DNA of 64,000 nucleotides from Heterohyrax brucei (GCA_028571685.1 CM053140.1:29741501-29805500); one strand, 5' to 3'. Shown: positions 1 to 23,822, numbered from the stretch's first letter. Notes: generated by a model from the sequence alone, not told the origin. A program made the numbers and translations.

Positions 1-610
1 TATAACATAATTTGCTATTTAGAGAGAAGGGATCCCCATCCTGATGCCCCAAGCTGTGAAGTGGTTACAACTCCTCTTCCTCCCGACCTGCAGTAGGCTA
101 ACAGATCTAGGAAAAGCCTTCCTCCCCACTGTATTTTCCTTCTCCTCTCTGGCATCACAAGTCCAACTAAACCTTCATTTTTTCTCATCCAAATTCCCAC
201 CTCAGGACCCGTCTCACTTCTTGTCCCTTGTTTGCAGTTCACCCTCCAGTGAGGCTAGGCTTCTGGCACTGAATCAGGACCCTGCTGATAGTTGGCTTCT
301 GGATCTAGCTCCCCTACCCCATGAGCTTCTGTCTGGAGGAACCCAAACACACAGCTTGCAACTTTCTCTTCTCATTATCTTCACACACCCATTTCTGCCT
401 TCAACTTGCAATAAAAACTAACGTCCTTAAAGACAGCACTATTGGTTAACAACACCCCTGTTTACTGTGTTATCAACTCTGTGCCCATGTAGCACACCTA
501 CCTCAAATCTGCCATATGTTGCCAGGCTCTTGTCAATCTCATTGACTCTTTCATTGCTAATGGGATCCTGAACAAGTGCTTGATTAAAGCTTCCTAACAA
601 GCCCTCTCAC
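1..610. other. CDK11 intron, left edge
   Basis: This is intron lying between coding exon 4 of CDK11 and the next exon, which would be to the left of the window. I looked on the minus strand for the next CDK11 coding segment, an Arg/Glu-rich stretch following EHSRRER, and did not find it here. No mobile element is clear enough to name. Confidence 0.6.
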
Positions 611-749
611 CTCTCTCTCCTGGAATGTTCTCTTGCCATCTCTCTCCTCTTTTGTCTTTCCCATTCACGGCGAGCTTTATCCTGTTCTTCTCGATGGCGT
701 TTCCGACGTTCATGTTCTCTTTCTTTCTCTTTCACTCTAGCATGCTTCC
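611..749 (-). CDS. CDK11: CDK11 coding exon 4
   Basis: 139 bp. Read on the minus strand, the acceptor is TTAG|GGAAGC and the donor AGAG|GTGAGA. It encodes GKHARVKEKEREHERRKRH through AREHSRRER, a charged, probably helical segment, and ends two bases into a codon. Confidence 0.93.
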
Positions 750-3601
750 CTAATCAGAAATCACAAGTGTCAGACAAAGAAGCTGAACTTCCAAAATTTT
801 ATTTCAGTAAGTTTATACAGTCAAGAAGAAAAGGTATATTCAGTCACTTAGAAAATTAACTATGGTTTCATATTAAATTAAACCAATCAACGACAAGACA
901 TCAGGATGTACTAATGTTATAATTTTTAAAAATTGCCATTTACAGAGAATATGGAACGAAGCTCTGCTCCTTTTGATGGGCTTCTACATCATGTTACGAA
1001 ACTTGGTTAATTAACCACCTGCACTAATAACAATGAGACTGAAATGCGGCCCTCGGTCCAGCTTTCCCAGCTGTAACATTCCTAAGGAGCTCATGACATT
1101 GGTATGAGGTCAAAGCTCTAGTCAAACCAAACTTACTATTCTGACTTAGCGTTTTTCAGTTAAAGTAATGTGGCATGAAAGACTGTGTTTTATCCCACAC
1201 TTATTAAGTTATATGTGCAAACAAACTAACCTAAAACAATATAACACAGAGAAAACATACCAAAAGGAAATGAAATAGTTATGCAGAATTAAGTATAGTA
1301 AGTTTTTTCTTTGAAATACATTTTTGCTTCCTCTTCTCTTTTAGCTACACTCTAGAGAAGGGAGATTATGAAACTGGCAGTAAACCACACTTGAATAGGA
1401 GAGAGAAGAAAACAAATACGTCTGTACCCCCTTCTGCTGAATGACTACGATGCCTACGTTTCTCTTTTCTCTTTTCATCTTTCCTGTGATGAGCTTTTTC
1501 TTTCCGGGACATTTGCTGAGGTGGTTTGATAGCCAAAGAATCATCTTCCTCACCTCTGAAATAATAAAATAGCACATCATGTTGGAGAAAGTCCTTACAT
1601 GTAGGGAGCATTAGTGCGTCACGGAGTTTCCTGAACCTACAAAAAGACAGCTCAGGATATGACCATAGTTCAGCTGAATCAACAGTTTGAAAATTATGCT
1701 AATTCTGAAATTTATGCCAAAACTGTATTTTAAACACAGATTCTGATGAAGAATCCCAGAGGGAAGCCAGTGTGGCACACAGAGCAAACCTCTGTGAGGA
1801 AACGGCTGGATGGGGTGGGTATGTTCGGTATTCTGATTGTGGTGATTGTGGCCCCGATAGTAAAAGTGTATCAAACTGTAATTTCTAAATATGTATAGTT
1901 TATCTTATGCTGATCATACCTCAAAAAAGTTGTTTTAAAAAGGTCCTGCAATTCTCATCAACCTTAATGACGACCTCAAAAAGTCAGCTAACAATACCTT
2001 CAACTGATTTTGTATGGTCAAAATCTTAGCAGAACTCACACCTTACACTTTTGGGGGTACGTATTCTACCTTGATTCTAGCTGTTATGTCCAATCATTTG
2101 AAGAAGGAATATGAGAAGGAAAGAAGTTAGGAAATATCACAGCAAAGGAAAAAAATGCCAGAAAGTACAGACTTTGGTATCAATGTATCTGCTAACAGCC
2201 TTGCTCAAGAGAACCTTTTGGCATTCCACTTCTGTTTATTTGTATAGAATTTTAGATGGTAAACTGTTACTGACACATGAGTTATTTTCTACTATAACAT
2301 AAACCTAAAAACTCACTACCACAAACTTCTCCAAAGTCACACTCAGAAAGGCCAGCCAGGCCCACAAATACACAGACAGATCTCCAATGGGTCTCATCAA
2401 TCAAGCATATGTGCAACGTGTGGGCTCTTCCACTTCCCATGCCTTCTCTTACCTGTCTTCCATAGAGTCCTCTCTTCTGTAAGGGGAATTCCGTATTGTG
2501 ATTTCCATGCGGTGATCTCTCAGCTCCCCCTCTTCAAGGGAATCGCGCTTGGAATCCCGGTCATCAGACTAACAAGCAAAGAGAAAGCAAGTCATCTTCC
2601 TCATATAGATAAACTTATTTTAAATGATAATCAGGTAATCATTGCCAGTATTAAAAAAATTTTTCGCATATATTTTGCATGGACCAATTTTACACAAACA
2701 TCAAAAACTTTCACTCAAAACCCATGATGTTAAAATGACAATTTCCTGTAACCCAAGACTTAAGATGAGAAATTTTAAACCAGCATATATGACTATGAGA
2801 AACATGAGATTCTGTGATAAGTGTGTTAGTAGTTTACACAAGCCAAAATTATGCCTTAAAGCAGCTCTTAAACACCACATAGCTTACATCACATAGTACT
2901 CAGGTTGTTAGGAGCTGTCCGGCCAGTTCTGACTCACAGTGACCCCCAAAAAGAAAACACTGCACAGTTCTGCACCATACTCCTGACTGTTGCTATGACT
3001 GAGCCCATCGTTACAGCCACTGTATCAGTCATACACACTCAAAACTGGTTTATGAACAATCTTACTGAAAGAGGTAGTTTTCCCAATTCCTTTACGAAAC
3101 AGTTAAAAAGCTCTCTGGGTTATGCTATTATGACAACTAAGAAAGGTTCAAAATACTAAATTCAAGGTGTTCTACTATATTAAAAGAATACATAAAAATG
3201 GTATTATCAATGTGTCGACAACAAAACTTAAAAAATCCAATTACACTAATGTTTATTCTCCACATACACAGTCTTGTCTAGATATAGCTTTCATGTGTTA
3301 TCAATGTGACTGTAGTGTAAACTGGACATTTAATTGTTTTTCTTAGTTTTTAGAAGAGTCTTTGGGCTCACCTGTGACATTTGGAAGGACAAAAGAACCT
3401 CATCAAAGAAGCATGGCTCTAATGGAAAAATGAGGCAAGGACATTAAATCTCCTTTAAGAAAACCACTTAAATAAAAAAACATGGCTTACATTTTTTAAG
3501 CGTTTTATCTCTGCTTTCTCCTCTTGTTCCTTCCTGCGTTTCTTTTCCTGAAGAATTTCATCTAAAGTTTTCACTTTCCAAGAGTCCTTTTCATCACCCA
3601 T
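611..3601 (-). CDS. CDK11: CDK11 (CDC2L) N-terminal part, four coding exons
   Basis: Cyclin-dependent kinase 11 is a nuclear Ser/Thr kinase that works with L-type cyclins in transcription and pre-mRNA splicing; an internally initiated p58 form acts in mitosis. The window holds only the N-terminal regulatory region: 111, 116, 128 and 139 coding bases, or 164 codons plus two bases. The protein starts MGDEKDSWKVKTLDEILQEK and continues through acidic and Arg-rich segments (SDDRDSKRD, SLAIKPPQQMSRKEK, KRKEKRRHRSHSAEGG, KHARVKEKEREHERRKRHRE) that match vertebrate CDK11 residue for residue over long stretches. These basic stretches are nuclear-localisation and low-complexity regions. The kinase domain lies beyond the left edge. 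Intron phases are 0, 2, 1 and 2, all with GT-AG ends. The symbol is given without A or B because only one copy is seen here. The introns 750-1427, 1556-2452 and 2569-3490 hold little that can be recognised apart from an RTE LINE fragment. Confidence 0.95.
1428..1555 (-). CDS. CDK11: CDK11 coding exon 3
   Basis: 128 bp. The acceptor is TTTCAG|AGGTGA and the donor GGGG|GTACAG. It encodes (R)GEEDDSLAIKPPQQMSRKE, then the basic KRKEKRRHRSHSAEG segment. The donor lies in a run of five G, so the exact cut was fixed by phase continuity with exon 4. Confidence 0.93.
2453..2568 (-). CDS. CDK11: CDK11 coding exon 2
   Basis: 116 bp. The acceptor is TTGTTAG|TCTGATG and the donor GACAG|GTAAGA. It encodes SDDRDSKRDSLEEGELRD, then HRMEITIRNSPYRREDSMED. 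Confidence 0.95.
2905..3030 (+). mobile_element. RTE-type LINE 3' fragment
   Basis: A degraded copy of the unit that also occurs at 19064 and 35938, with shared landmarks 'gttctgactca', 'aacactgc.cagt' and 'tgagcccatcgttacagcca'. It lies in the CDK11 intron between coding exons 1 and 2. Orientation is given as the strand on which these landmarks read; the LINE reading frame would be on the other strand. Confidence 0.5.
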
Positions 3602-3614
3602 TTGAGTTAAAACA
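3491..3614 (-). CDS. CDK11: CDK11 first coding exon (start codon at 3601)
   Basis: The exon starts after an acceptor TTTTTTGCAG, has 13 bases of 5' UTR, then ATG at 3601-3599. It encodes the conserved N-terminus MGDEKDSWKVKTLDE, ending KRLKN at donor AAAT|GTAAGC. The start was chosen because the following 37 residues agree with CDK11 and because the 5' UTR begins at a good acceptor. Confidence 0.95.
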
Positions 3615-4190
3615 CTGCAAAAAAGAAAATTCAAGCTACTTTAGGGCACAGCAAGCTTTGGTTTAATGCTCTGCAGATTCTGAACATTTAAGAGTAACTA
3701 CTTGAGTGCCTCAGTTTGCATCTTAAGTAAGAAGAGGTGGGCACTGAAAAGTGACTACTTGGATTCAAACCTTTTTCTGACTGTATCGTCTAGAGTAAGT
3801 TACTTCATTTCGGTTTACAATTCTGAAAAATGGTGATACGCTCCTACATGCCAGAATTGTTCAATGATTAAATGAGATAATTCATACCAAGGTCGTGGCC
3901 CGTACCTCACACGGATCAAGCACTACTTCTGCTGTCAAAAGCATTCATTAGAAGTTCTACCTGGGCTAAGTGAAATCACTGGAGCATTTAACAGCTGGGA
4001 CCTCTGTCACAAGATGCACGAGAGGTGGGGGGGTGGGAGATGTTCCGACAGAGGGTGTGCTCCCCGACAAAGCCACCTTCCTAGAGCACCTGAATCCTAA
4101 GCCCTTAGGACCAGTCACGCAAACCTGAGCTTTGGCCAGCCAAGAACTGGTGTCTGGGAGCCACTGGGCCCTCCACCTCTCCAACATCAA
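3615..4190. other. CDK11 first intron, outside the CpG island
   Basis: Between the coding-exon acceptor and the CpG-rich promoter. Nothing beyond ordinary sequence could be recognised. The donor of the noncoding first exon must lie in this stretch or in the island; 'CAG|GTTTGC' near 4126 and 'CAG|GTGCTC' near 4090 (minus strand) are possible but unproven. Confidence 0.4.
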
Positions 4191-4304
4191 GTCCCACAAG
4201 GGGCGAGACGGGACTGGGAACGAGGGTCTTGCCAGCCACCAGCCCCCAATTCGCTCCGGACCGCCCTCGGACCCGAAATCTCGGGGCGGGACAGCCAAGC
4301 TCCC

Positions 4305-4312
4305 ACTTCCGG
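4305..4312 (-). promoter_or_regulatory. ETS/GABPA site
   Basis: ACTTCCGG on the plus strand, which is CCGGAAGT on the gene strand: the core ETS consensus, in the CpG island just upstream of CDK11. Confidence 0.5.
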
Positions 4313-4436
4313 GCCGCTCCTCCTCTACACACCACTGAGGCCGCCGCCGCCGCCGCCTCCGGTCGGGGAACCTGAGAAGAAACAGCTCCCGGCGCGCGCC
4401 AAGCCCGTCGTCACTTCCCGCGTCCGCGCGGACTAA

Positions 4437-4444
4437 TGACGTAG
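4437..4444 (+). promoter_or_regulatory. CRE-like half site
   Basis: TGACGTAG, a one-sided CREB/ATF site about 80 bp from the perfect CRE at 4518. Confidence 0.4.
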
Positions 4445-4517
4445 GAGGGCACGGCCGCTGCCGCCGCCAGGTGTCGGAGAGTAGCCGAGCACCGCTTTCT
4501 GCGTCGGCGAGGAGTGG

Positions 4518-4525
4518 TGACGTCA
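4518..4525. promoter_or_regulatory. Perfect CRE palindrome
   Basis: TGACGTCA, the full CREB/ATF palindrome, inside the CDK11 CpG island. Established as a proximal promoter element in many CpG-island genes; occupancy here is inferred only. Confidence 0.55.
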
Positions 4526-4904
4526 GGGTCCGGGTGCTGGGGCGGAGCGAGTGCTGGCCGGTTTGCGCCTCACTGTCGTATCCTGGCCACCTCTGGGAGG
4601 GGTTCGAAACTTCTGGTCTCCACCTCGCAGGGCGCATGGCCGCATTTGACTATCGGGCAACTGCGCTGTAGAGCGGCCGGACTTCTGTCCTGCCGTGTCA
4701 GTGCACAGGGGGACCTCCTGCGTTTGTTGGGGGAACACACCCTGTTTGCCTGCTTGTTACTCTACAGGTCCTCTTCTGGGTCGGTGCTCCAGTGCACGTG
4801 GACTGCTGTGGAAGGATCTCCAATGCTCCAGTTTAACTCCACATTTTCAGATTTAAAACAAACTTACTGCAGTGGAGTCCATTCCAGCTCATAGTTAACT
4901 TACC

Positions 4905-5000
4905 CTACAGTTCCCAGAGTGGAGCTACCCCTTAGAGTTTCCAGGGAACGAATAGTGGATTCCAACTGCCTAGCAGCTGAACTCTCAACCATTCCTATTT
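4905..5000 (-). mobile_element. AfroSINE-type SINE, partial
   Basis: Antisense form of the common short SINE ('tagagtttccagggaacg', 'ggattccaactgcctagcag', 'ctgaactctcaacc'). Diverged and truncated, in the gap between SLC35E2 and CDK11. Confidence 0.6.
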
Positions 5001-5064
5001 CATTTGACCTCTTCTGTATGCAAATTTTGCTTAGAAATGCATTTTGACTAGCCTTTGAAAGAGT

Positions 5065-5265
5065 TCACCGGTGGCAGTAGTTACCGCTTAACTGAAAGGT
5101 TGCTAGTGAGACAGTTCTAGCCTGCCAGCTGCTCTGCCATAGAAAAATGTGAAGTCTGCTCTGTAAAGACTAGATACCCTTGGGAACTCTGTGGGGCACT
5201 GCACTCTGTCCCATAGGGCCACTATGAGTTGGAATCCACTTGATGGCAGTGGTGTACTCAGATTT
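5065..5265 (+). mobile_element. AfroSINE-type SINE
   Basis: Starts with the tRNA-like head 'ggtggcagtagttaccgc', has an internal extra segment ('tctgctctgtaaagac') and ends with 'actatgagttggaatccac', 'ttgatggcagtgg'. The extra internal segment is also seen in the copy at 16845. Confidence 0.7.
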
Positions 5266-5299
5266 TTTTCCAGGATAGTCATTAAACAGACCATTGTTT

Positions 5300-5460
5300 A
5301 TAGACCCTGGTGGTGTAGTGTTTAGTGCTACTTCTGCTAACCAAAAGGTTGGCAGTTCAAATCCACCAGGTGCTCCTTGGAAACTCTGGGGCAGTTCTAC
5401 TGTGTCCTATAGGGTTGCCATGAGGCTGAATCAGCTTGGCAGTGGGTTTGGTTTGCTTTT
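5300..5460 (+). mobile_element. AfroSINE-type SINE
   Basis: Near-complete short SINE: head 'ccctggtggtgtagtgttta', 'ttggcagttcaaatccacca', 'gggcagttctactgtgtcc', then tail 'ggcagtgggtttggtttg'. This is one of the best-preserved copies in the window. Confidence 0.8.
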
Positions 5461-6100
5461 TGAGTAAGTTGTACTTAGTACATTTTGCTCTCTGCATGAC
5501 ATGATGGTATGTCACAGTGTATTTTTTAATGTATTGTCACTTTTTCTTTTTTGTTTTTATAAAATTCCAGCTTGCTTTTATTCAGGGAGCATTTCTTGAT
5601 TTCACTGGAACTGTGCTGCCTGATTGATTCATGAGTCTTTCCAAAACTGAATATACTCTTTAACATAATGAAAAATCTCCCTTCAAGATCTCAGATTATT
5701 TTACTGATGCTTTGTTTTAAATACTAGCAGAAAACTAACAATTCAACATCCTGAGTCCCAGGGAAGAAACTAGAGAAGATGAACACTTGACTTGTCCCTG
5801 TCAACAGGTCTGAAATGGAAATGCAAGAGGATGTGACAAACTGGAGATTAAGAGAGTCCATAGTGGGTGTAGTAAATTTAAACTATTTCTTGGAGTTTCT
5901 TTTTCCTCCAGAATGAAACATTTACTGTGTCTTTCGGGTATCATTTTGCTTCCTGAGTTCTTGGTGACATGACAAAGGTTCCCTTTTATCTCTATCCATG
6001 CTGGAAACTGGTTGAAGGCAGTAAGAAGCCATCTTCGATCAGTACAAACATGTGACAGTTACCCACTGAAGAAAGCCAAACAGGGAAGGACATATTTCAC
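5461..6100. other. Intergenic, SLC35E2 3' side to CDK11 promoter
   Basis: No gene or clear repeat recognised. Moderately AT-rich. A minus-strand AATAAA lies at about 5577 and could be an alternative distal poly(A) site, but the pair at 6107 and 6204 fits better. Confidence 0.4.
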
Positions 6101-6106
6101 ACTTAG

Positions 6107-6112
6107 TTTATT
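6107..6112 (-). terminator. Poly(A) signal AATAAA (distal, SLC35E2)
   Basis: 'tttatt' on the plus strand. Second of two signals within 100 bp at the likely 3' end of SLC35E2. Confidence 0.4.
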
Positions 6113-6203
6113 TTGCAGAGCATGAGTCATAGTTGCTACCATGGTTGCTCCCTTAGATAAAAAACAGCAGAAGGTATCCAGAGGATAAATTACATGGTCT
6201 CCA

Positions 6204-6209
6204 TTTATT
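6204..6209 (-). terminator. Poly(A) signal AATAAA (SLC35E2)
   Basis: 'tttatt' on the plus strand. It is the first canonical AATAAA seen downstream of the SLC35E2 stop codon, about 4.15 kb away. Confidence 0.45.
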
Positions 6210-7924
6210 ACAACAGAATTAACAGTGGCTTGCTAAATTAGTTAACAAAACCATTTTCTAGAAAGCACTGACGTAGTTACATAAATGCCAAACTAGGTGA
6301 CATACAAAACACTAGAAACATTTTTTTATGTGATGTCCTTTCAGTTCTCCACAGTTTAATTTGGTGTGAAGCAAATATAATTTGGCTCTGATGTAGACAA
6401 TTAGTGATAAAATCTTCAAGTTTCTCCAAGTGGGAAAATCACTAGACGCAGGCTCTCCTCCCCTGAAGGAGAATGCTCAGATGTCTCAATTTGCAGGTCA
6501 GCCAAGTCTAGAGATGGCAAATCGGCTGCATGCCCCTTCCCCTCCAATGAAAGCAGAATGTAGACAGCAAACAAACCACAAAACAAGACTTGGCCCATTA
6601 GTTTCTGACTGAATTTGGACACTGGGGCAAGGACCCAGGGGCACTGAACTCAGGATCAGAGTCTCGAGGACATACTTCGGAGGCAGCAGTCGCAGGTTTC
6701 TACACTCTGAACTCAGGTGGGTGGTAGATCCACAGTCACCGTGAACTCCCCAGACTCCCTCTTGGCTTTTCAGCCAGGACAGAAAGAAGTTACCAGACTC
6801 CTCCTGGATGTTCTCATTTATAACTTAAAAAAGACAAAGAGGCCCAATCCAGGATCAGTACATACTTTGGCCCCTTAGTGCAATGGAGGTCAAAAGGCAA
6901 AAAGGGAGAAAATGATGGCTACATCTAATCCTATTCTTGGTCATTCTTTCCACCCAGAGAAACAATGAAAATACTTTCTGGACTTAACAGCACATCACAT
7001 GAACAGATTTAAAAGCTATGGTGCTTCTTTCTTCCCACTGACCTATCTACATGACCAGCCCCACAAAGTGTCACAGCAGGAAGCAAAACCCATTGGTTTT
7101 GGGAAAAATATTTTAAATGTGAGGTGCAGAGGACAAATTTTAGTTTATATTGCTTATACGGTACTTGAATTTTTTTTTCCACTGTTTCTGAGACACCGTA
7201 TTTCTCTCAAATTCCAGATACATTTTGGATTGTACAAGAGTATTCTCAACTTTCCAGGTGGGTGATTTTACTTCTGATATGCCTGAAATTATGATAGGAA
7301 TGTCAAAGTTTTTAATACCATTCAGTAGTGGAAATATTTTCGAACATTAGGAATCTGTACATCTTTAAGCATCAATGTGAGTCAATGGGTGCTTTGACAG
7401 AGGTTTGGCTCAAGTGTTCTGTTTCTTTACAAAGGCACAGACAATAACCACGGATCCAGGGAGAGTCAACCCAGCACAAGTGACAACACCCAGTGTCAAT
7501 GCTGACACGGCACATCTGCAACAGTTTGACAAAAAAACATGCTCTTCTACAAAAATCACTAGGCCAAGTCAATAAAAAACATACTGTCTTGGTATAGTCA
7601 TTGAGGAAGTGGCCACCAGGCCACAGCCCTCCAGGTCCCAACACAAGGTGCAAGGCTATTCTGGAAAAGTCAGGAGAAGTGGACGCTGGAGACTGACTCT
7701 GGGGACATGCTGGACGGACAGGATTGAGGATGATGGGACACATACAGGGAGCAAAGGAGCTTGCTGACCTGGCACAGATTCTACTGTCTTTGTCCTCAGG
7801 ACAAGGGGAGGTCTCAGAAGCAGCTTTGCAGGTAGTGGCCTCATTGCTAGCCATTTAAGAAAACATCCTTTGCTTTCTGGTCCATACTTTTGGAAAACTG
7901 AAACAGGCTGAAAGCTGCTGGTGG

Positions 7925-8065
7925 GAGTGGCACAGACCACAAACCAATTGCACTGCCACTGAGTTGATTCTGACTCATGGTGAGCTCCATAGGGTTTCCT
8001 TGGCTGTAATCTTTTTGGATGCAGATCGCAGGAGTTCTTCCTCAGGTGTTTGAGCTGCCACATTC
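7925..8065 (-). mobile_element. AfroSINE-type SINE within the 3' UTR
   Basis: Antisense copy: 'ccactgagttgattctgact', 'gagctccatagggtttcct', 'tgtttgagctgccacattc'. If the 3' UTR assignment is right, this SINE is carried in the mature SLC35E2 mRNA. Confidence 0.65.
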
Positions 8066-10357
8066 AGAAGAGTAACTGAGGGGAAAATGCAATGCGGAGA
8101 GGAGACATGAATTCGCACAGGGGTTCCGGGACTCAGAAAACACTCAGAAACCAGGAGCCTGAGTGTCTGTCTGGTCACACTCAAATGACCATCTTTGGGA
8201 AGGCCAAAGTGAAACCTGTCATGGGGTGGCCACAGATGCCTCTCGGCTCTGCCACAGCCCAGCAGTCAGCAGCAGGCTAGGCAGCCTTCTTCTCCAGGGA
8301 GGCGGTGGCCAGGCCCCAGGCTGGGGAGGCAGGAGTCCTGAGGTGGCAGATCTTCTACTCCATCTGGTCACCCTGCCACCCAGCGATTTCTGACAAATCT
8401 AGTTTTGTTTTTGAGAAAAGCAAAAAGATATGATGAGAACGAGAAAACACTTGCACAACCGAGGCCCGCTAGGTGCTAGTTAGCAGACACACAGCTCTCT
8501 GCACAAGGGTCAGCTGTGCGCAGAGAACACGCATGTGCTTAGACTGCTGTGGTCGCGCAGCGCCTGGCTTTGATCAGTCACCGAGGCCAACCTTCCAAGT
8601 GGGTGGAACTCAAAGAGAGAATTATTGCTCTTTGTGTCTGAGAGACTGGATCTCCAGGAGGGGCTACTGCCCTGCTCTTCATTTTCCGGGTAAGAAGCCA
8701 GGTGGAAAGCAGTGAAACAATTGTGAGATGGAACCCAAGATGGAACAGCAGGGAGAAGTGGCTGGCCGATGCTGTGAATTCTGTTCTATATTCACCCAGC
8801 TGTCCTAACACCACGGAGCCAGGACCCACTGAGTACAGCTCCTGGGTGGGGCTGGACCTGAAAAGCACCCAGAGCTTAGGGCAATCGAGGCGGGAATCTC
8901 CAAGGCTGGCTGGCCATGGACTACTTCCCAGTCAGAAATCCTGCCAGCATGCAAGATAGAGAGTAAGGGAAGCGGTGAAAAGCCTCCTGCAGCCTGCTGT
9001 TCAGACAGGGGCATGGTCATCTGCACACTACTTTTCAGGTACCTTGAGCACTGGGAGCCTGTGTCTGGGCCAGCACTGGCCACAGACCTGACTCAGCTTA
9101 CCTGGTGGCCAGGTGCACTTCAATCTCATAGAAGAGCCAACCTGATTCTTTTACAAAGCATGCAGCGTGCACTCCAGAGACCAGCTGTGTGTGCACTCCC
9201 TTTTTAAAAACCACAGCATCATTTTAAAAGCAGTCAAGAAACAGTTAACACTCGGCATCTCCCAGATGCTCGATTCTTCATGAGGTCCACTGATGAGATT
9301 AAGAACCTCGAGACCTGTGGCTACTGGCTGCACCACATGAGGACAGACATGTCCAGGAATCCCTCACCATGGCCTACTCTGTGTGACACTCAGCCTAGGA
9401 GAATTGGAGGAGGGGGTAGCATTTTCCACGTGTAAACACTGAAGATGTCTGTCCTCATTCCCTAGGTCTGGCAAGTTTTAGCCAAGGAGCTGCAGACCAA
9501 GGACAAGGGGCAGGACACTTGAGGACAGGGGCACCTTAGGATAGCACAAGTTGACACTGGGGGTAGCACACTGTGCACTCTTCCCTTCTTAATCTCAGTG
9601 AAGTTATTTTACCAGCCCCCAAGAATGACCTGTCTTCTAATGGGCCACAGGATACTGCAGATTGGAGGGTAAGGGGATGAGATTGTGACAGGGTCAGAAA
9701 AGGGTGCCCTGGCTCCCTATCACCTTCAGGGTTGGAAGGTGGGGAGGAGGTATCAAAACCCCACCCTCAGCTGGGGGTGGGGGACCCACTGCTGTGGCCC
9801 CCGCTGCCCCACTCACTCTCTGATGTTGGGGCTCTGTATTGGGACACCACCCTGGAAAGCTGAACAGTGTCCCTGGACAGTGAGTGTCAGGCTGTGGCTT
9901 CAGTGGCTCTTGGCAACAGGCATGGGCAGCAGTGGTGTTCTCTCTGCTGGCACTGGGTGTGCAACTTACACTGGCACCTGGACCCAGCCCAGCTTCACAG
10001 GTGACTGAACTGGTTGTCCAGAGAAGGGACTGGAGCCTGGCCTCAGAGAAGCCAGACATGATCTGGCAACGCAGCTACAGGGGCCGGGCTCTGACACTCA
10101 TCCAGCACTCAGGCAAAGGTGGTTTTCACATTACTTGGCGAAGGGAGCGGGGAGGCTGGGGTCTGGGCTCACCCAGGAAGTGGACACCTGGAACCCCGCA
10201 TGAGGAGGGATCTTGACTGAAAACAAGGCCAGCAGCACGTGGTGCCCATCTGCACACTCCCTCGGCTCAGCGCTCTGACAGTGATTAGGGAGAAGAAGGA
10301 CCAGCAGGGGTCTCGCATTAGGAGTTCACTTTTGGAAGGAGGGGAGGTGCAGAGGCT

Positions 10358-22773
<12,416 letters not shown>

Positions 22774-23320
22774 CTGGAAAGTGAAGAAGAGGAAACATAT
22801 CACTTAGCTTGAACATTTTAAAGGTCTTAAAATACCACAGAAGTTGGTGATGAGAAATTTGGACATGACTCTGGGTGACGGTTACACAATATGATTAATG
22901 TAATTGCTGTCACTGAACTCCACACTGACACTGTGTTATATGTATTTTTACAACAATAAAGAAAATGCCATAGACATTTCCATCGACAATGTTAAGTAAC
23001 TTTTAAAATGCAAATACGGAATTTTCTGGCCTTAATTTTGGATTCATATGTGAATCCGTTGTCCTAGAAAAGTAGAAATACCAACAAGGCCAGCTTTCTC
23101 CCATACTGCATTGCTCCAAGGAAAAACTTACACTTCTTCCTGCACTGTAGCGTCCTCTCTTGGCTCGCTGCCCCTCTGCCATTGCTGCAGAGTCCAGGGC
23201 TGGCCCTATCCAAGATTGCCTGGCCTTACAGCCCTACCTAATAAATGGTCCTGCCAGGTTCTGAGGCAGACTCTTCTCTCTACGCAGGATACCCCTTCTG
23301 CATCTGGGTTCAGTTCATGG
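22774..23320. other. SLC35E2 first intron, 3' end
   Basis: Upstream of the acceptor at 22774. Sequence at about 22850-22980 has old L1-like character ('actgaactccacactgac', 'acaacaataaag') but is too diverged to name. Nothing else recognised. Confidence 0.3.
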
Positions 23321-23377
23321 CCCCTGGGTCTCTCAGAGGTCCCTGGGGCTGTCAGAGGACCCTGGGCTGTCAGAGGA
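23321..23377 (+). repeat. Three-unit minisatellite, about 19 bp per unit
   Basis: Units cccctgggtctctcagaggt, ccctggggctgtcagagga, ccctgggctgtcagagga of 20, 19 and 18 bp. Confidence 0.75.
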
Positions 23378-23674
23378 CCCCAGCGACTTTGCAGACCTGA
23401 GGCTTGCAACTTCCTCCACTCTCAACTCACATTGTTCATCTTTTATCCAGCTCGCCTGGCAGTTGTAAGTGGGGGACTCCTCTGTCACTGTCTGCTGCAT
23501 GTTAAACTTCAGTCACGATCTTTTTCCTTTGCGGACATCCCACTTAGTTCTATTTTATAGTGGATGCTTTTCTCCTTGCATCTTGCTCTTCCCATAAATT
23601 TGCAATTTCATCTCCATATCTTTTATGTTATTGTCTCTGATGCTGTTTCTCCCAAGGCCTCAGGAATTTCACGT

Positions 23675-23822
23675 GGTAGTGTATGCATGCATGCATTTGT
23701 GTCTCTGTGTGCACATGATCATGTGTGTCTATATGTGTGTATGTCTGTGCATGTGTGCACTGTGTGCATGTACTCGTGTGTGTGCATACATTTGTGCATG
23801 TCTGTGCGAATGTGTGTTGTGA
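23675..23822 (+). repeat. Imperfect TG/GTGTGCA-rich tract
   Basis: About 150 bp of degenerate alternating purine-pyrimidine ('tgcatgcatgcatttgtgtc', 'tgtgtgtctatatgtgtgta', 'gtgtgtgcatacatttgtgc'). An eroded (TG)n microsatellite. Confidence 0.8.

Larger units (their letters stand above)
4190..4640 (-). promoter_or_regulatory. CDK11: CDK11 CpG-island promoter and noncoding first exon
   Basis: GC- and CpG-dense block immediately upstream of CDK11 with a (CCG)n tract at about 4341-4359, an ETS/GABPA-type site and a full CRE palindrome. Housekeeping mammalian promoters typically combine CpG density, ETS and CRE sites. The transcription start is not determinable by eye. Long open frames in this block arise because CpG islands have few stop codons. 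Confidence 0.75.
6100..10357 (-). other. SLC35E2B: SLC35E2 3' UTR (inferred extent)
   Basis: The last SLC35E2 exon continues past the stop codon at 10358 with no obvious splice donor. I found no canonical minus-strand AATAAA between the stop and 6209, then two appear close together at 6204-6209 and 6107-6112. That implies a 3' UTR of about 4.2 kb, consistent with the long 3' UTR I recall for the human gene. It contains one antisense SINE (about 7925-8065) and some GC-rich stretches. The extent is inferred from poly(A) signals only. Confidence 0.55.

Noticed and set aside
3966-4637. 223-codon minus-strand open frame in the CDK11 promoter
   Set aside because: CpG islands have few stop codons; the frame has no recognisable domain and overlaps the promoter and noncoding exon.
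23675-23822. Possible CRISPR-like or ordered repeat array
   Set aside because: It is an eroded TG microsatellite with no regular spacer structure, in a mammalian genome.
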